Made by a program: the position numbers and the translations under genes. This document shows positions 43,613 through 51,929 of a stretch of 64,000 bases of DNA, piece by piece (the first letter of the stretch is position 1; every line of letters starts with the position of its first letter). Location of the stretch: assembly GCA_964568875.1 (NCBI GenBank), contig CAZMSH010000006.1, forward strand, positions 1 through 64,000, read 5' to 3'. Source of the stretch: SLNP01 sp964568875. Its GTDB lineage: Bacteria > Bacteroidota > Bacteroidia > Bacteroidales > VadinHA17. The notes below the pieces were generated by a model. It saw nothing but the letters and a program-made list of their open reading frames with translations, was not told the origin of the DNA and searched no databases.

Positions 43613-43706
43613 CCGGTACAGCTACTAAACTCATTACATAGATATCTGAAATATATTTTACAATTATTTCACTATTTTTACTGATGCAATACATAATCAG
43701 AACCGC

Positions 43707-44672
43707 ATGAAAAGATTTCTACTACTTCATTTGCTGGTAATTATGACAGTCTTGTCAGAGGGGCAAACGATCAGATATTTCACGGAAGATAACAAGATAA
43801 CAAAGAAAGAATCCAAGGCAAGTTACTACCTCCTCATCGAGGAAAGAAACAATGATAACTATTATCCCGTGCGCCAGTACGACAAAAAAGGGACACTCAT
43901 ATCAGAGGGTTTGTTCGCCGATCCGGATATAACAATCCGCATAGGAACGCATACCTGGTATTACTCTGATGGTACCATAAAAGAAATGTCAGAATTCCTG
44001 AACGGGATAAGAGATGGTATTACGAGGCACTATAGCCAACAGGGTAACCTGCTTAGTATCATAGAGTATATCAGTGGGCAGAATAAAGGTTATCAGAGGC
44101 ACTATTGGCCGGGAACAGATAAGCTAAAAATTTTGGTTATAGTTAGTGACAACAAGGAGCAAACACTAAGAAGGGAGTGGCTTGAGGACGGGACACTGGT
44201 ATCGGAGGTAAGAATGAATAAAAACCTGTTGGATGGATTGGTGCAATTGTACTGGGAAGATGGATCCCTTAAAAGGAGAGATGTCTACAATATGGAGGTG
44301 CTTGAAGCAGGCAGTTGCTTAACCAGAGATGGTCTTGACACCACATGGTTTCCCTATCGCATACTACCAACCTTCAATGGTAAAAGTAATCCTGACGAAG
44401 CGGCCATCGAGTTCTCCAGATGGCTATCAAGAAAGGTAATCTATCCTACTTCAGCTTCAGAAAAAAAAATAGAAGGCAAAGTCCTGGTGGAATTCTTAGT
44501 TAATGGTCAAGGAGAAGTTGTCAATCCCAGGGTGCTTTCACCAACCCATTCAACACTCAACAGGGCAGCAGTAAGAACTCTGCTGAAGAGTCCGCCATGG
44601 ACACCCGGTACTATTGAAGGAAAACCATCCACCTTCAGATATTTAGTGAGCGTTAATTTTTCCCTTAACTAA
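43707..44672 (+). CDS. MORN-repeat/TonB C-terminal fusion protein
   Basis: 321 residues. Signal peptide about 1-19 (RFLLLHLLVIMTVLSEG). Residues about 80-200 contain MORN-like units (WYYSDGTIKEMSEFLNGIRD, HYWPGTDKLKIL, WLEDGTLVSEVRM, LYWEDGSLKRRDVY). The C-terminus is a TonB domain (KVLVEFLVNGQGEVVNPRVL, LLKSPPWTPGTIEGKPSTFR). There is no N-terminal membrane anchor of the TonB type, so it is a secreted periplasmic protein with a TonB fold and may bind TonB-dependent receptors without transducing energy. Confidence 0.8.
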   Translation: MKRFLLLHLLVIMTVLSEGQTIRYFTEDNKITKKESKASYYLLIEERNNDNYYPVRQYDKKGTLISEGLFADPDITIRIGTHTWYYSDGTIKEMSEFLNGIRDGITRHYSQQGNLLSIIEYISGQNKGYQRHYWPGTDKLKILVIVSDNKEQTLRREWLEDGTLVSEVRMNKNLLDGLVQLYWEDGSLKRRDVYNMEVLEAGSCLTRDGLDTTWFPYRILPTFNGKSNPDEAAIEFSRWLSRKVIYPTSASEKKIEGKVLVEFLVNGQGEVVNPRVLSPTHSTLNRAAVRTLLKSPPWTPGTIEGKPSTFRYLVSVNFSLN

Positions 44673-44739
44673 TAATGATCCTGGTTTTAATATTGACCAT
44701 TACCGTCTAAGCCAGAGGCAACTAACGTGGCACCGTTAC

Positions 44740-45177
44740 TTATCTCTGTATCGTTAAAACATTACCCGATCTTGTAACCGGATAAACAGCCAGGGGCTGG
44801 GTTGCAGGACCGTTGACGACTGCTCCGCCTATGGTGAACAATGATCCGTGGCAGGCACAGGGAAGATTGTTTGAGGCCGCACTGTACGACACTGTACAGC
44901 CGGCATGGGTGCACAAGGCAGAGAGTGCAGTGAAATTACCGCCTCCTGTGTTTATCACTATGACGCCACTCACAACAACGTAACCTCCGTCGTTACTCAG
45001 AGCCGAGTATGCAGGCAGGGTGAGGTCTACCTGCAGTGATGTACCGCCGCTGCTACCGTTTCCGCCGGTATTATTCACGGGATCGGGTTCCTTTTCGCAC
45101 GAAGCGAGCACTGAAGGAAGGACAACCAGCGTGGTGCCTCCCAGTGCAACCTTTCGAATTACTTCTCTTCTGTTCAT
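44740..45177 (-). CDS. Rieske [2Fe-2S] lipoprotein
   Basis: 145 residues. RR-containing N-terminus (MNRREVIRKVALGGTT) and lipobox SVLASC (Cys27) for export and lipid attachment. Rieske ligands: C-T-H (Cys89, His91) and C-A-C-H (Cys107, His110) with Cys94/Cys109 in the disulfide positions. It is a small high-potential electron carrier. Third gene of an operon with a YceI and a DUF5777 protein; the role of the trio is not known. Confidence 0.88.
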   Translation of the reverse strand: MNRREVIRKVALGGTTLVVLPSVLASCEKEPDPVNNTGGNGSSGGTSLQVDLTLPAYSALSNDGGYVVVSGVIVINTGGGNFTALSALCTHAGCTVSYSAASNNLPCACHGSLFTIGGAVVNGPATQPLAVYPVTRSGNVLTIQR

Positions 45178-45200
45178 ATTTATTCAGTTTTTAGATTTTA

Positions 45201-46052
45201 CTATTTGAGATAAAAAACACGTACCAGGTTAAAACCAAAGTAGATATTGCCATCGAGCCATTTACCCTGAGTATCGGTAAGCACCGCCTTTTCGAACATG
45301 CCGGTTGAGTTGCTGAACATCAGCTGGAACTGGTGTCCGCCGGTGTCGATGTCAAATCCGAGTGAAAGGGGGTTCTCCCCAAAGAAAAATGGCTGATTAA
45401 AAACAGGTATATACTGTACTGTGAAAGCCGTTCTGCGGGTAAATTTCAGGCTTGCCGTCACCGGCAGGGTAAACAGAGCAAGGTCATCGTTGAGCCTGGT
45501 CTCTAGATTATTTATGAAAAGGATTGGAGAGAGCTGCGCCGACAGTGCTCCCTGTTTGCGGGCCACGGCAACCTGTATAAAATAAGAACTGCGGGGCCAC
45601 AGCCCACTGTTACCGGCTGGATAGATGCCCCTGAGGGTGTTCAGCGAATAACCAGTCACTCCGCTTATCGCAACAGGAAATCCTTCCTCCTTCTGACTTG
45701 CAATGGCGACCTTGACAAACGCATCGTATGTTTTCCCGAAAGAACTGCGGCCCACCCCTGCTGCCAGCCGGTCGCTGAACCCGTAATCGAAGCCCAGTCT
45801 AATGGTTGCAAGGTCGAGGCCAAACACATCGTATAAACCCCCTCTTATATCTCCAAACCGGTGTCCGATTACAAACTGCAGCTCACCGGGCAACGGTAGT
45901 GCCGTTGAGTGCGTCATGCCCACGCGTGGCGAAATGAAAACACGTTCGGCATCCTGTGAATAGGTTTTTCCGGAACCGGCGAGTAACATTAGCAGAGCCA
46001 GTAAACCCGCAAAAAAAGAATTGTTAATGCTGATGAAGAGTTTCTTTTTCAT
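45201..46052 (-). CDS. DUF5777 beta-barrel protein
   Basis: 283 residues, signal peptide to about residue 32. Sequence features match DUF5777: ALPLPGELQFVIGHRFGDIRGGLYDVFGLDLATIRLG-type start (in pieces GHRFGDIRGGLYDVFGLD), AAGVGRSSFGKTYDAF, and the end LSLGFDIDTGGHQFQLMFSN, STGMFEKAVL, GNIYFGFNLVRVFYLK. Outer-membrane barrel location is predicted. It overlaps yceI-like by 4 nt and sits 23 bp before the Rieske gene. Confidence 0.88.
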   Translation of the reverse strand: MKKKLFISINNSFFAGLLALLMLLAGSGKTYSQDAERVFISPRVGMTHSTALPLPGELQFVIGHRFGDIRGGLYDVFGLDLATIRLGFDYGFSDRLAAGVGRSSFGKTYDAFVKVAIASQKEEGFPVAISGVTGYSLNTLRGIYPAGNSGLWPRSSYFIQVAVARKQGALSAQLSPILFINNLETRLNDDLALFTLPVTASLKFTRRTAFTVQYIPVFNQPFFFGENPLSLGFDIDTGGHQFQLMFSNSTGMFEKAVLTDTQGKWLDGNIYFGFNLVRVFYLK

Positions 46053-46630
46053 TTTTCTGAATTAATTGAATATAATACGCTTATGGTAACCTTTATCTCC
46101 TCGGCTATATTCTTTATAAGCATCCTCGGGATTTTAATACCGAAGTCTGCCGGTCTGACAATGAATTCTGCCAGGGCATCCATTTCATCTGATGATCTCG
46201 TTATTTCTACCACCTCATCTATTTCACGGGTAATGTCACGAATAGTCAGTTCGCCGGTTACGCGGGTGCGAAAGGTGGTTAGCGTTCCGTCATAAGGAGG
46301 GATCGGCTGAGCAAGCTTACCCCTGAAGGTAGCCACGGGAAACTTTTTGCTCTCCATGTACTGATCATTGAAATGCTGCTGCATAAGCCTCTTTCTGAAC
46401 TCAAATCCTGTAACAGGAACCGTGAACACAACCGTTGAATCGGCCGGATTGATGGAAGAGGTGAAAGAGCTGTTTTCGGCTTTGATATCCTCAACAGGAG
46501 TGGATGAGAAAAACGATATCGATCCAGACTTCTGTGTGATGGCAGGCTGGGCACAGATATGGCTGAGGCTTCCTGCTGCAGTAAGCAGAAGCATCAGAGT
46601 CGTCAGTCGCAAAAAGTCTTTAAAAGCCAT
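46049..46630 (-). CDS. YceI-family periplasmic protein
   Basis: 193 residues with signal peptide (about 1-27). YceI lipocalin-like features: GSISFFSSTPVEDIKAENSS-type start (in pieces ISFFSSTPVEDIKAENSS), VVFTVPVTGFEFRKRLMQQH, FPVATFRGKL, TRVTGELTIRDITREI, DFGIKIPRMLIKNIAEEIKV. The family binds polyisoprenoid or amphiphilic lipids. First gene of a probable three-gene operon with DUF5777 and Rieske genes. Confidence 0.88.
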   Translation of the reverse strand: MAFKDFLRLTTLMLLLTAAGSLSHICAQPAITQKSGSISFFSSTPVEDIKAENSSFTSSINPADSTVVFTVPVTGFEFRKRLMQQHFNDQYMESKKFPVATFRGKLAQPIPPYDGTLTTFRTRVTGELTIRDITREIDEVVEITRSSDEMDALAEFIVRPADFGIKIPRMLIKNIAEEIKVTISVLYSINSEK

Positions 46631-46842
46631 CTTTTTACCTTTTGGGGTTTGTAAATGTCTTCACCGGATGACAATCATCAAACCTGATTTCATATATAAC
46701 AATGATATCAGAGAAAGGTTTGATTCTCAGTGAAATTAGCAGTGATACTTCTATATCTCCACAGAAAACCACCGCATCATCGTTTGTGAAATAATTGTTA
46801 CTTTTAGACCCGTTCAGGTTTAATTCATAAATAAGACATAAA

Positions 46843-47805
46843 ATGACAAAAGAGATCCCTGCAGAGATGTTGAACACCGATGCGTTCATCGGGGAAAAAG
46901 TAAATGAGATAAGGCATGCCGTTGGCGACGGCACAGCTATAAACGCCCTTTCGGGAGGCGTTGATTCATCGGTGGTAACACTGCTCGGGCACCGGGCACT
47001 TGGCAATAAGCTAAGGACAGTCTTCATACAGAACGGCCTTATGCGTGAAGAAGAACCCGAGAGGGTCCGGTCTTTTTTCAGGGAACTTGGTGTTGAAGTT
47101 GAAATAGTGGATGCCGAAGAGGCATTTCTGTCGGCACTCAGCGGAATTACCGATCCGGAAGAGAAGAGAGAAGCCATAACCCAGGCATTCTACAAGGATG
47201 TATTCGGCAGGCTGGTTAGGGAGAGCAATGCCAGGCACCTGCTACAGGGAACTATACTGACCGACATTGACGAAACCGTGGCAGGCATCAAGCGTCAGCA
47301 CAATGTGTTTGAGCAGCTGGGAATCGATCCGCAGCAGGCTTTCGGATACAAGATAATCGAGCCCCTGATTCAGTTGCGAAAAGACGGGGTAAGGAAGGCT
47401 GGCAGGGCACTTGGCCTTACAGAGGAGTTCTATGCCCGTATTCCCTTCCCCGGTCCGGCCCTGGCTGCACGTATAATCGGTGAAGTTACTCGTGAGAAAC
47501 TTGATATCGTCAGGAAGGCAACTGTCATTACCGAAAAATGGCTGCGCGACAGCAAGGCGTTTCAATACCTGGCTATACTGCATGAAGACCGTGTTACCGG
47601 TATGCGTGACGGGAAACGCGATTTTGGCCGGCAGATAGAGGTAAGGTGCTGGGACAGCGTTGATGCCCGCACCGCCACACCAACAAACTTATCGTATGAC
47701 ACCCTGACGGGACTGGCGAACGAGATACTGGCCAAAGTACCGGGCGTTGTCAGCGTAACATACAACATCGCCAGCAAGCCACCATCGACTATAGAAGCGG
47801 TCTGA
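46843..47805 (+). CDS. GMP-synthase ATP-pyrophosphatase domain without glutaminase (GuaA-like)
   Basis: 320 residues. PP-loop LSGGVDSSVV (36-45), VFIQNGLMREEE, LLQGTILTDIDETVAG, ARIPFPGPALAARIIGEVT-type end (in pieces RIPFPGPALAARIIGEVT) and GVVSVTYNIASKPPSTIEAV, the GMPS C-terminal dimer region. The class I glutaminase domain of bacterial GuaA is absent and no separate subunit is nearby. It may use ammonia, partner a distant glutaminase, or act on another substrate. Preceded by TTACTTTTAG, a possible -7 region. Confidence 0.86.
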   Translation: MTKEIPAEMLNTDAFIGEKVNEIRHAVGDGTAINALSGGVDSSVVTLLGHRALGNKLRTVFIQNGLMREEEPERVRSFFRELGVEVEIVDAEEAFLSALSGITDPEEKREAITQAFYKDVFGRLVRESNARHLLQGTILTDIDETVAGIKRQHNVFEQLGIDPQQAFGYKIIEPLIQLRKDGVRKAGRALGLTEEFYARIPFPGPALAARIIGEVTREKLDIVRKATVITEKWLRDSKAFQYLAILHEDRVTGMRDGKRDFGRQIEVRCWDSVDARTATPTNLSYDTLTGLANEILAKVPGVVSVTYNIASKPPSTIEAV

Positions 47806-48063
47806 GGATTTCTGAAATCAGATATCAGATATCAGATATACGATTTAAGATTGCTCCCGCTGGTCGCGAGCTCGGCCAAGGCCTCGGTTTACGATTTACG
47901 ATTTGAGATTTGAGAATACCTTATTGGTTTTTTCAGGCATTGCCTTCACCAATTTTGAATCGGTGATGGTAAAAGCTGTTGCGGTTACCGCTATTATCGG
48001 CGCTGCCTTCTGGGCGTTCTACATATTAAGAATCAAAAGAGAAGACTGGATATTAATCGAACC
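47806..48063. repeat. repeat-filled gap with possible small-ORF fragment
   Basis: 47811-47850 is TCAGATATCAGATATCAGAT; 47851-47895 is the GCTCCCGCTGGTCGCGAGCT element; 47889-47920 repeats TTTACGATTTACGATTTGAG. From about 47905 a plus-strand frame without a clear start reads TLLVFSGIAFTNFESV... AFWAFYILRIKREDWILIEPHL and ends at 48073, resembling the end of a membrane protein; it may be a remnant or a small hydrophobic protein from the ATG at 47966. Confidence 0.35.
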
Positions 48064-48684
48064 TCATTTGTAAAGATACAAAGCGGTGTCGGCCAGGAAC
48101 TCCTTAAGGGTTATAACCCGGGCATAGCGGCCGGCCATCAGGGTGGTTAGTGTACTGGCATGCACCATCTCAGCCGGTATGTTTATGTCTCCGTACTGCA
48201 GGTCGCGTGAAGCACAGGCATCGGCCACCACAATGCAATCAAAACCAAAGTCGGAGGCGGCCCGCACTGTAGCCTCGACGCACATGTGGGTTTGCATGCC
48301 TATTATTACCAGCCTGTTCACACCACTGTACCTAAGAAAATCGTAGAGGTCGGTTCCGAGAAAACTGTTAATTGCCTGCTTGGTAATTATCTTTTCGCCT
48401 GCAACGGGTGTGACGTTATTGTGAATCTCCTCCCCGCGCTGGGCGCTGTGCTTGACATGTACCACCGGAAGCTTAGCTTCGCGGAATGCCATTAATACGT
48501 CGCGGGCAGCCAGACTGGCCTCAACCGCCCCAACCGGACCCGACCCGTCGGCAGGAAAATAAAACTCCTGTATATCTACTATCACGAGGGCGGTTTTTAC
48601 AGTGCCTGGCGTCTGAGCGGTAAGGTCCGCCAGATTCGTACCGGCAATTATCAACAACAGAAAAAGGGAGGCTATCGTTTTCAT
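48064..48684 (-). CDS. Secreted isochorismatase-like cysteine hydrolase
   Basis: 206 residues from the ATG at 48684; a start at 48714 would place ten charged residues before the signal peptide. Signal peptide about 1-24 (SLFLLLIIAGTNLADLTA). Isochorismatase fold: ALVIVDIQEFYFP with Asp37, VVHVKHSAQ, IITKQAINSFLGTDLYDFLR (Lys), and GMQTHMCVEATVRAASDFGF with the catalytic Cys. Export is unusual for this family, which includes nicotinamidases and N-carbamoylases. Substrate unknown. Confidence 0.85.
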   Translation of the reverse strand: MKTIASLFLLLIIAGTNLADLTAQTPGTVKTALVIVDIQEFYFPADGSGPVGAVEASLAARDVLMAFREAKLPVVHVKHSAQRGEEIHNNVTPVAGEKIITKQAINSFLGTDLYDFLRYSGVNRLVIIGMQTHMCVEATVRAASDFGFDCIVVADACASRDLQYGDINIPAEMVHASTLTTLMAGRYARVITLKEFLADTALYLYK

Positions 48685-48846
48685 CTCTTTCGGTTTATGG
48701 TGATACATCAACAAACATACATAATAATTTTACGTAACCGATTGAATGTCTAAACCTATAACCCCAAAAATAATTTCTTCAACAGCAGAAATGAGCTTAG
48801 GGTTACCATATGAATTTATTACCTTTAGGCAACAATAGCCAAGAAA

Positions 48847-49659
48847 ATGAAAGAATTCAAAGGAAAACAGGTGCTGATAACCGGCGGTGCTTCAGGGATA
48901 GGCAAGCTAATGGGTGAGGCGTTGCTTAAGAAAGGCGCCGAACTCATTATATGGGATATCAGCGAAAGCAACATGGCTACAGCAGTTGCCGAACTTAGAC
49001 CACTGGGTAAGGTAACGGGCATGCGCGTTGACGTGTCAGACACTGCAGCCGTACTAAAGGCTGCCGGTGAGGTAAAGGCTTCCGGGGGAACACCAGACCT
49101 CATAATCAACAATGCCGGCATCGTCGCCGGAAACAGGTACTTCCAGGAGCATTCACATGACGACATCGACCGTACCATGGTCATAAATGCCCTCGCCCCC
49201 ATGCATGTTACCCTTGCGTTCCTGCCTGACATGGTTGCAAGAAATTCAGGTCATATATGTAATATTGCCTCCTCGGCAGGACTGGTTTCCAATCCGAGAA
49301 TGTCGGTTTACGTTGCGAGCAAGTGGTCGGCCACAGGCTGGAGTGACAGTCTTCGCCTGGAAATGGAGCAGCAGAAGCTAAACATCAATGTCACCACCGT
49401 AACTCCCTACTTCATAGATACAGGCATGTTTGAAGGAGTAAGGTCTCCGCTGATACCTATACTGAAGCCGGAAAAGGCGGTAAGAAAGATTATCCGCGGC
49501 ATAGAGCGAAACAGGTTGTTTGTCAGCATGCCGTGGAGCATGCACTTTGTAAGGCTTTGTCAGGGAGTGCTGCCGATACACCTCTTCGACTGGGTAATGG
49601 GCAAGGTGCTGGGTGTGCATAATTCAATGGATAATTTTACCGGACGTAAAGACCAATAA
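48847..49659 (+). CDS. SDR family oxidoreductase (RDH/HSD17B-like)
   Basis: 270 residues. TGGASGIG (12-19), IINNAGI, NIASSAGLVSNPRMSVYVASK with Ser/Tyr/Lys, and a C-terminal amphipathic part (RLFVSMPWSMHFVRLCQGVLP) like the SDR16C branch acting on lipid or retinoid substrates. It lies 2 nt before the aldehyde dehydrogenase gene, so the two probably oxidise an alcohol to an acid in sequence. TTACCTTTAGG at about 48821-48831 may be the promoter. Confidence 0.87.
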   Translation: MKEFKGKQVLITGGASGIGKLMGEALLKKGAELIIWDISESNMATAVAELRPLGKVTGMRVDVSDTAAVLKAAGEVKASGGTPDLIINNAGIVAGNRYFQEHSHDDIDRTMVINALAPMHVTLAFLPDMVARNSGHICNIASSAGLVSNPRMSVYVASKWSATGWSDSLRLEMEQQKLNINVTTVTPYFIDTGMFEGVRSPLIPILKPEKAVRKIIRGIERNRLFVSMPWSMHFVRLCQGVLPIHLFDWVMGKVLGVHNSMDNFTGRKDQ

Positions 49660-49661
49660 TC

Positions 49662-51038
49662 ATGGAAAAGACAGAAGAAAAGAGAACATTGGAGATAATA
49701 GAGGCGCAGAGGAGCTATTTTGCCACAGGCGAGACCAGAACCGTTGCATTCAGGAAGGAGATGCTGCGGAAGTTTCGTGATGCTATAATAAAGAACGAAA
49801 AACGGATAACCGATGCCGTCTACCACGATCTGCGGAAGTCGTACCAGGAAGCTTACCTGACAGAGATAAGCCTGGTGCTTGCCGAGATAAAATATCACCT
49901 TAAGAAAGTGGGCAGGTGGAGCAGGCCGAAGAGGGTCCCCACACCTGTATATCTGCTTCCCTCTTCAAGCAGGCTGCTGCACGAACCGCTTGGGGTATCG
50001 CTGATTATAGCACCCTGGAATTACCCCTTCCAGCTTCTGATGAACCCCCTTGTCGGAGCTATATCGGCAGGTTGTACCGCAGTGCTTAAGCCTTCGCCCT
50101 ACACACCGGCGATAGCGAAGGTGATGGAAGAGATGATTGCAGGAATCTTTCCTCCGGAATATGTTACAACCTTTCAGGGCGGTCGTGATGTGAACGGCTT
50201 CCTGCTCGAACAACGCTGGGATATGATATTCTTTACCGGTAGTCCGGCTCTCGGAAAAATCGTAATGGAAGCAGCCTCGAAGCACCTTACCCCGGTAGTT
50301 CTTGAACTGGGGGGCAAGAGTCCATGCATAGTCGATAAAGGAGCAAATATATGGATTGCAGCAAGGCGGATTGCATGGGGTAAGACAATCAACGCCGGAC
50401 AGACATGTATTGCACCCGACTACATTCTGGCACACAAATCAGTTAAAGAACAACTGATTGAGGCCATTGGCAATGAGGTCAGGAAAACCTTCGGTGATGA
50501 TCCCTCTGCCAGCGAATGGTACCCGCGTATAGTCAACAAACAGGCCTTCGCACGTATTACCGGCTACCTTCAGAATGGTAAAATAAGGTTCGGAGGGCGG
50601 TTCAACGAGGAAGACCGGTATATAGAACCCACGATTCTTGATGATATAGACCTCTCATCTCCCGTTATGCAGGATGAAATCTTCGGTCCGGTACTTCCGG
50701 TGATCTCATTTGACAAGATTGATGAGGCGGTTGAATTTGTCAGCAAACGTGAGAAGCCCCTTGCTTTCTATTACTTCGGGAAAAACAGCAGGGCAAAGGA
50801 GGTTCTGTCACGCACCACTTCAGGCGGCGGCTGCATAAACGACACGCTGATGCATATTACAAATCATCATATGCCCTTCGGCGGGGTTGGCAACAGCGGA
50901 ATGGGAAGCTATCACGGCAAGGACAGTTTTCTGGCCTTCAGCAATGCAAGGGCAATTGTCAGGACTCCAACATGGATAGACATGCCATTCAAGTATGTGC
51001 CATTCAGGTTTTTCAACATCGTAAAAAAGATAATGTAA
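49662..51038 (+). CDS. Aldehyde dehydrogenase (class 3/fatty-aldehyde type)
   Basis: 458 residues. LLHEPLGVSLIIAPWNYPFQ, FFTGSPALGKIV (NAD site), general base Glu215 in VVLELGGKSP and nucleophile Cys249 in INAGQTCIAPDY. Length and C-terminus (FKYVPFRFFNIVKKIM, hydrophobic/basic) resemble fatty aldehyde dehydrogenases that associate with membranes. Operon partner of the SDR 2 nt upstream. Confidence 0.92.
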   Translation: MEKTEEKRTLEIIEAQRSYFATGETRTVAFRKEMLRKFRDAIIKNEKRITDAVYHDLRKSYQEAYLTEISLVLAEIKYHLKKVGRWSRPKRVPTPVYLLPSSSRLLHEPLGVSLIIAPWNYPFQLLMNPLVGAISAGCTAVLKPSPYTPAIAKVMEEMIAGIFPPEYVTTFQGGRDVNGFLLEQRWDMIFFTGSPALGKIVMEAASKHLTPVVLELGGKSPCIVDKGANIWIAARRIAWGKTINAGQTCIAPDYILAHKSVKEQLIEAIGNEVRKTFGDDPSASEWYPRIVNKQAFARITGYLQNGKIRFGGRFNEEDRYIEPTILDDIDLSSPVMQDEIFGPVLPVISFDKIDEAVEFVSKREKPLAFYYFGKNSRAKEVLSRTTSGGGCINDTLMHITNHHMPFGGVGNSGMGSYHGKDSFLAFSNARAIVRTPTWIDMPFKYVPFRFFNIVKKIM

Positions 51039-51065
51039 GTGGCAGGCTGCAGGGGATTGTTCTTG

Positions 51066-51722
51066 TTAGTCTGATTGCGGTGATGAGCCGGCAGACCTTG
51101 CAATTATCCACCAGATAACCATGCTGATGAAGGCCGCGAAGAAACACCATACTGAGGTGAGATATTCTCGGTAGAAAATACCTGTCACCAGGCATGAGAG
51201 AGTGACCAGGATGCCGAAAAGATACATTTTTCTCACAGAGGAGAAATAGAGAGGCAAAAGGGTAGCAACAAGGTACAGGATAAAAGCAGGCAATCTGAAA
51301 AGAACAGGATAGTCGTTTTCGTAGTATATGTGATGTTCCCTTATCATAGGTTCTACCCTGTGCATCAGCAGTCCTGATCCATAGTACAGAGAGGTAACTA
51401 TTCCTGCCACAAGAAAGGCTTTTAATGCCTTTCTGCGCCAGCCGGGCTTTTCCATACGAAGCACTGCCAGCGGAATCATTGCAGGCCAGACTACTACTGC
51501 TGCCACCAGGAAGATATAGGATGAGATTTTAAGCATCAGGTCATTACCCGGGTTCTGAAGAGCTATCCATACAAATCCTTCGCTGATCTGCTGCACCCCG
51601 AAGACAAGGGGTATAGATGCAAACATTTTCTGCTGAGGTTTTCTGACTTTGGAGAGGGTTGCAATTCCGACAGCAGTGATCACTGCACCGCCTGCAAAAC
51701 TGGCTCCGGCTGAAAAACACAT
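51066..51722 (-). CDS. DUF6629 membrane protein
   Basis: 218 residues with about seven membrane segments. It begins MCFSAGASFAGGAVITAVG and has IPLVFGVQQISEGFVWIAL, both typical of DUF6629. The two histidines in IREHHIYYEND lie between segments. Function of the family is unknown. Convergent with the aldehyde dehydrogenase gene. Confidence 0.83.
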   Translation of the reverse strand: MCFSAGASFAGGAVITAVGIATLSKVRKPQQKMFASIPLVFGVQQISEGFVWIALQNPGNDLMLKISSYIFLVAAVVVWPAMIPLAVLRMEKPGWRRKALKAFLVAGIVTSLYYGSGLLMHRVEPMIREHHIYYENDYPVLFRLPAFILYLVATLLPLYFSSVRKMYLFGILVTLSCLVTGIFYREYLTSVWCFFAAFISMVIWWIIARSAGSSPQSD

Positions 51723-51877
51723 GACGCGTGGTTTTTAGTTAGAAAAAAGAATATTCAATAGTATGAACTTTTTTGGTGAAAGTCAAGAACAGAATTCTGG
51801 CTCAGCGCGGGGGGCGGCATACAATCGCAACCCAGAGGGGTGCAATAATAATGGAACCGAGAGCCCCCCTCAATTGT

Positions 51878-51918
51878 TGTGCGGGCGGAGCGAAGCGTAG
51901 TCCCGCACCGAAGGTCGG
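51878..51918. repeat. GCGGAGCGAAGCGTAGTCCCG element, copy 2
   Basis: GCGGGCGGAGCGAAGCGTAG with TCCCGCACCGAAGGTCGG; GCGGG/CCCGC arms bracket the core. Copy 1 is 34901-34952. It lies in the 207-bp divergent-end gap 51723-51929, which otherwise holds no gene. Confidence 0.5.
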
Positions 51919-51929
51919 TAGCACGGAGG

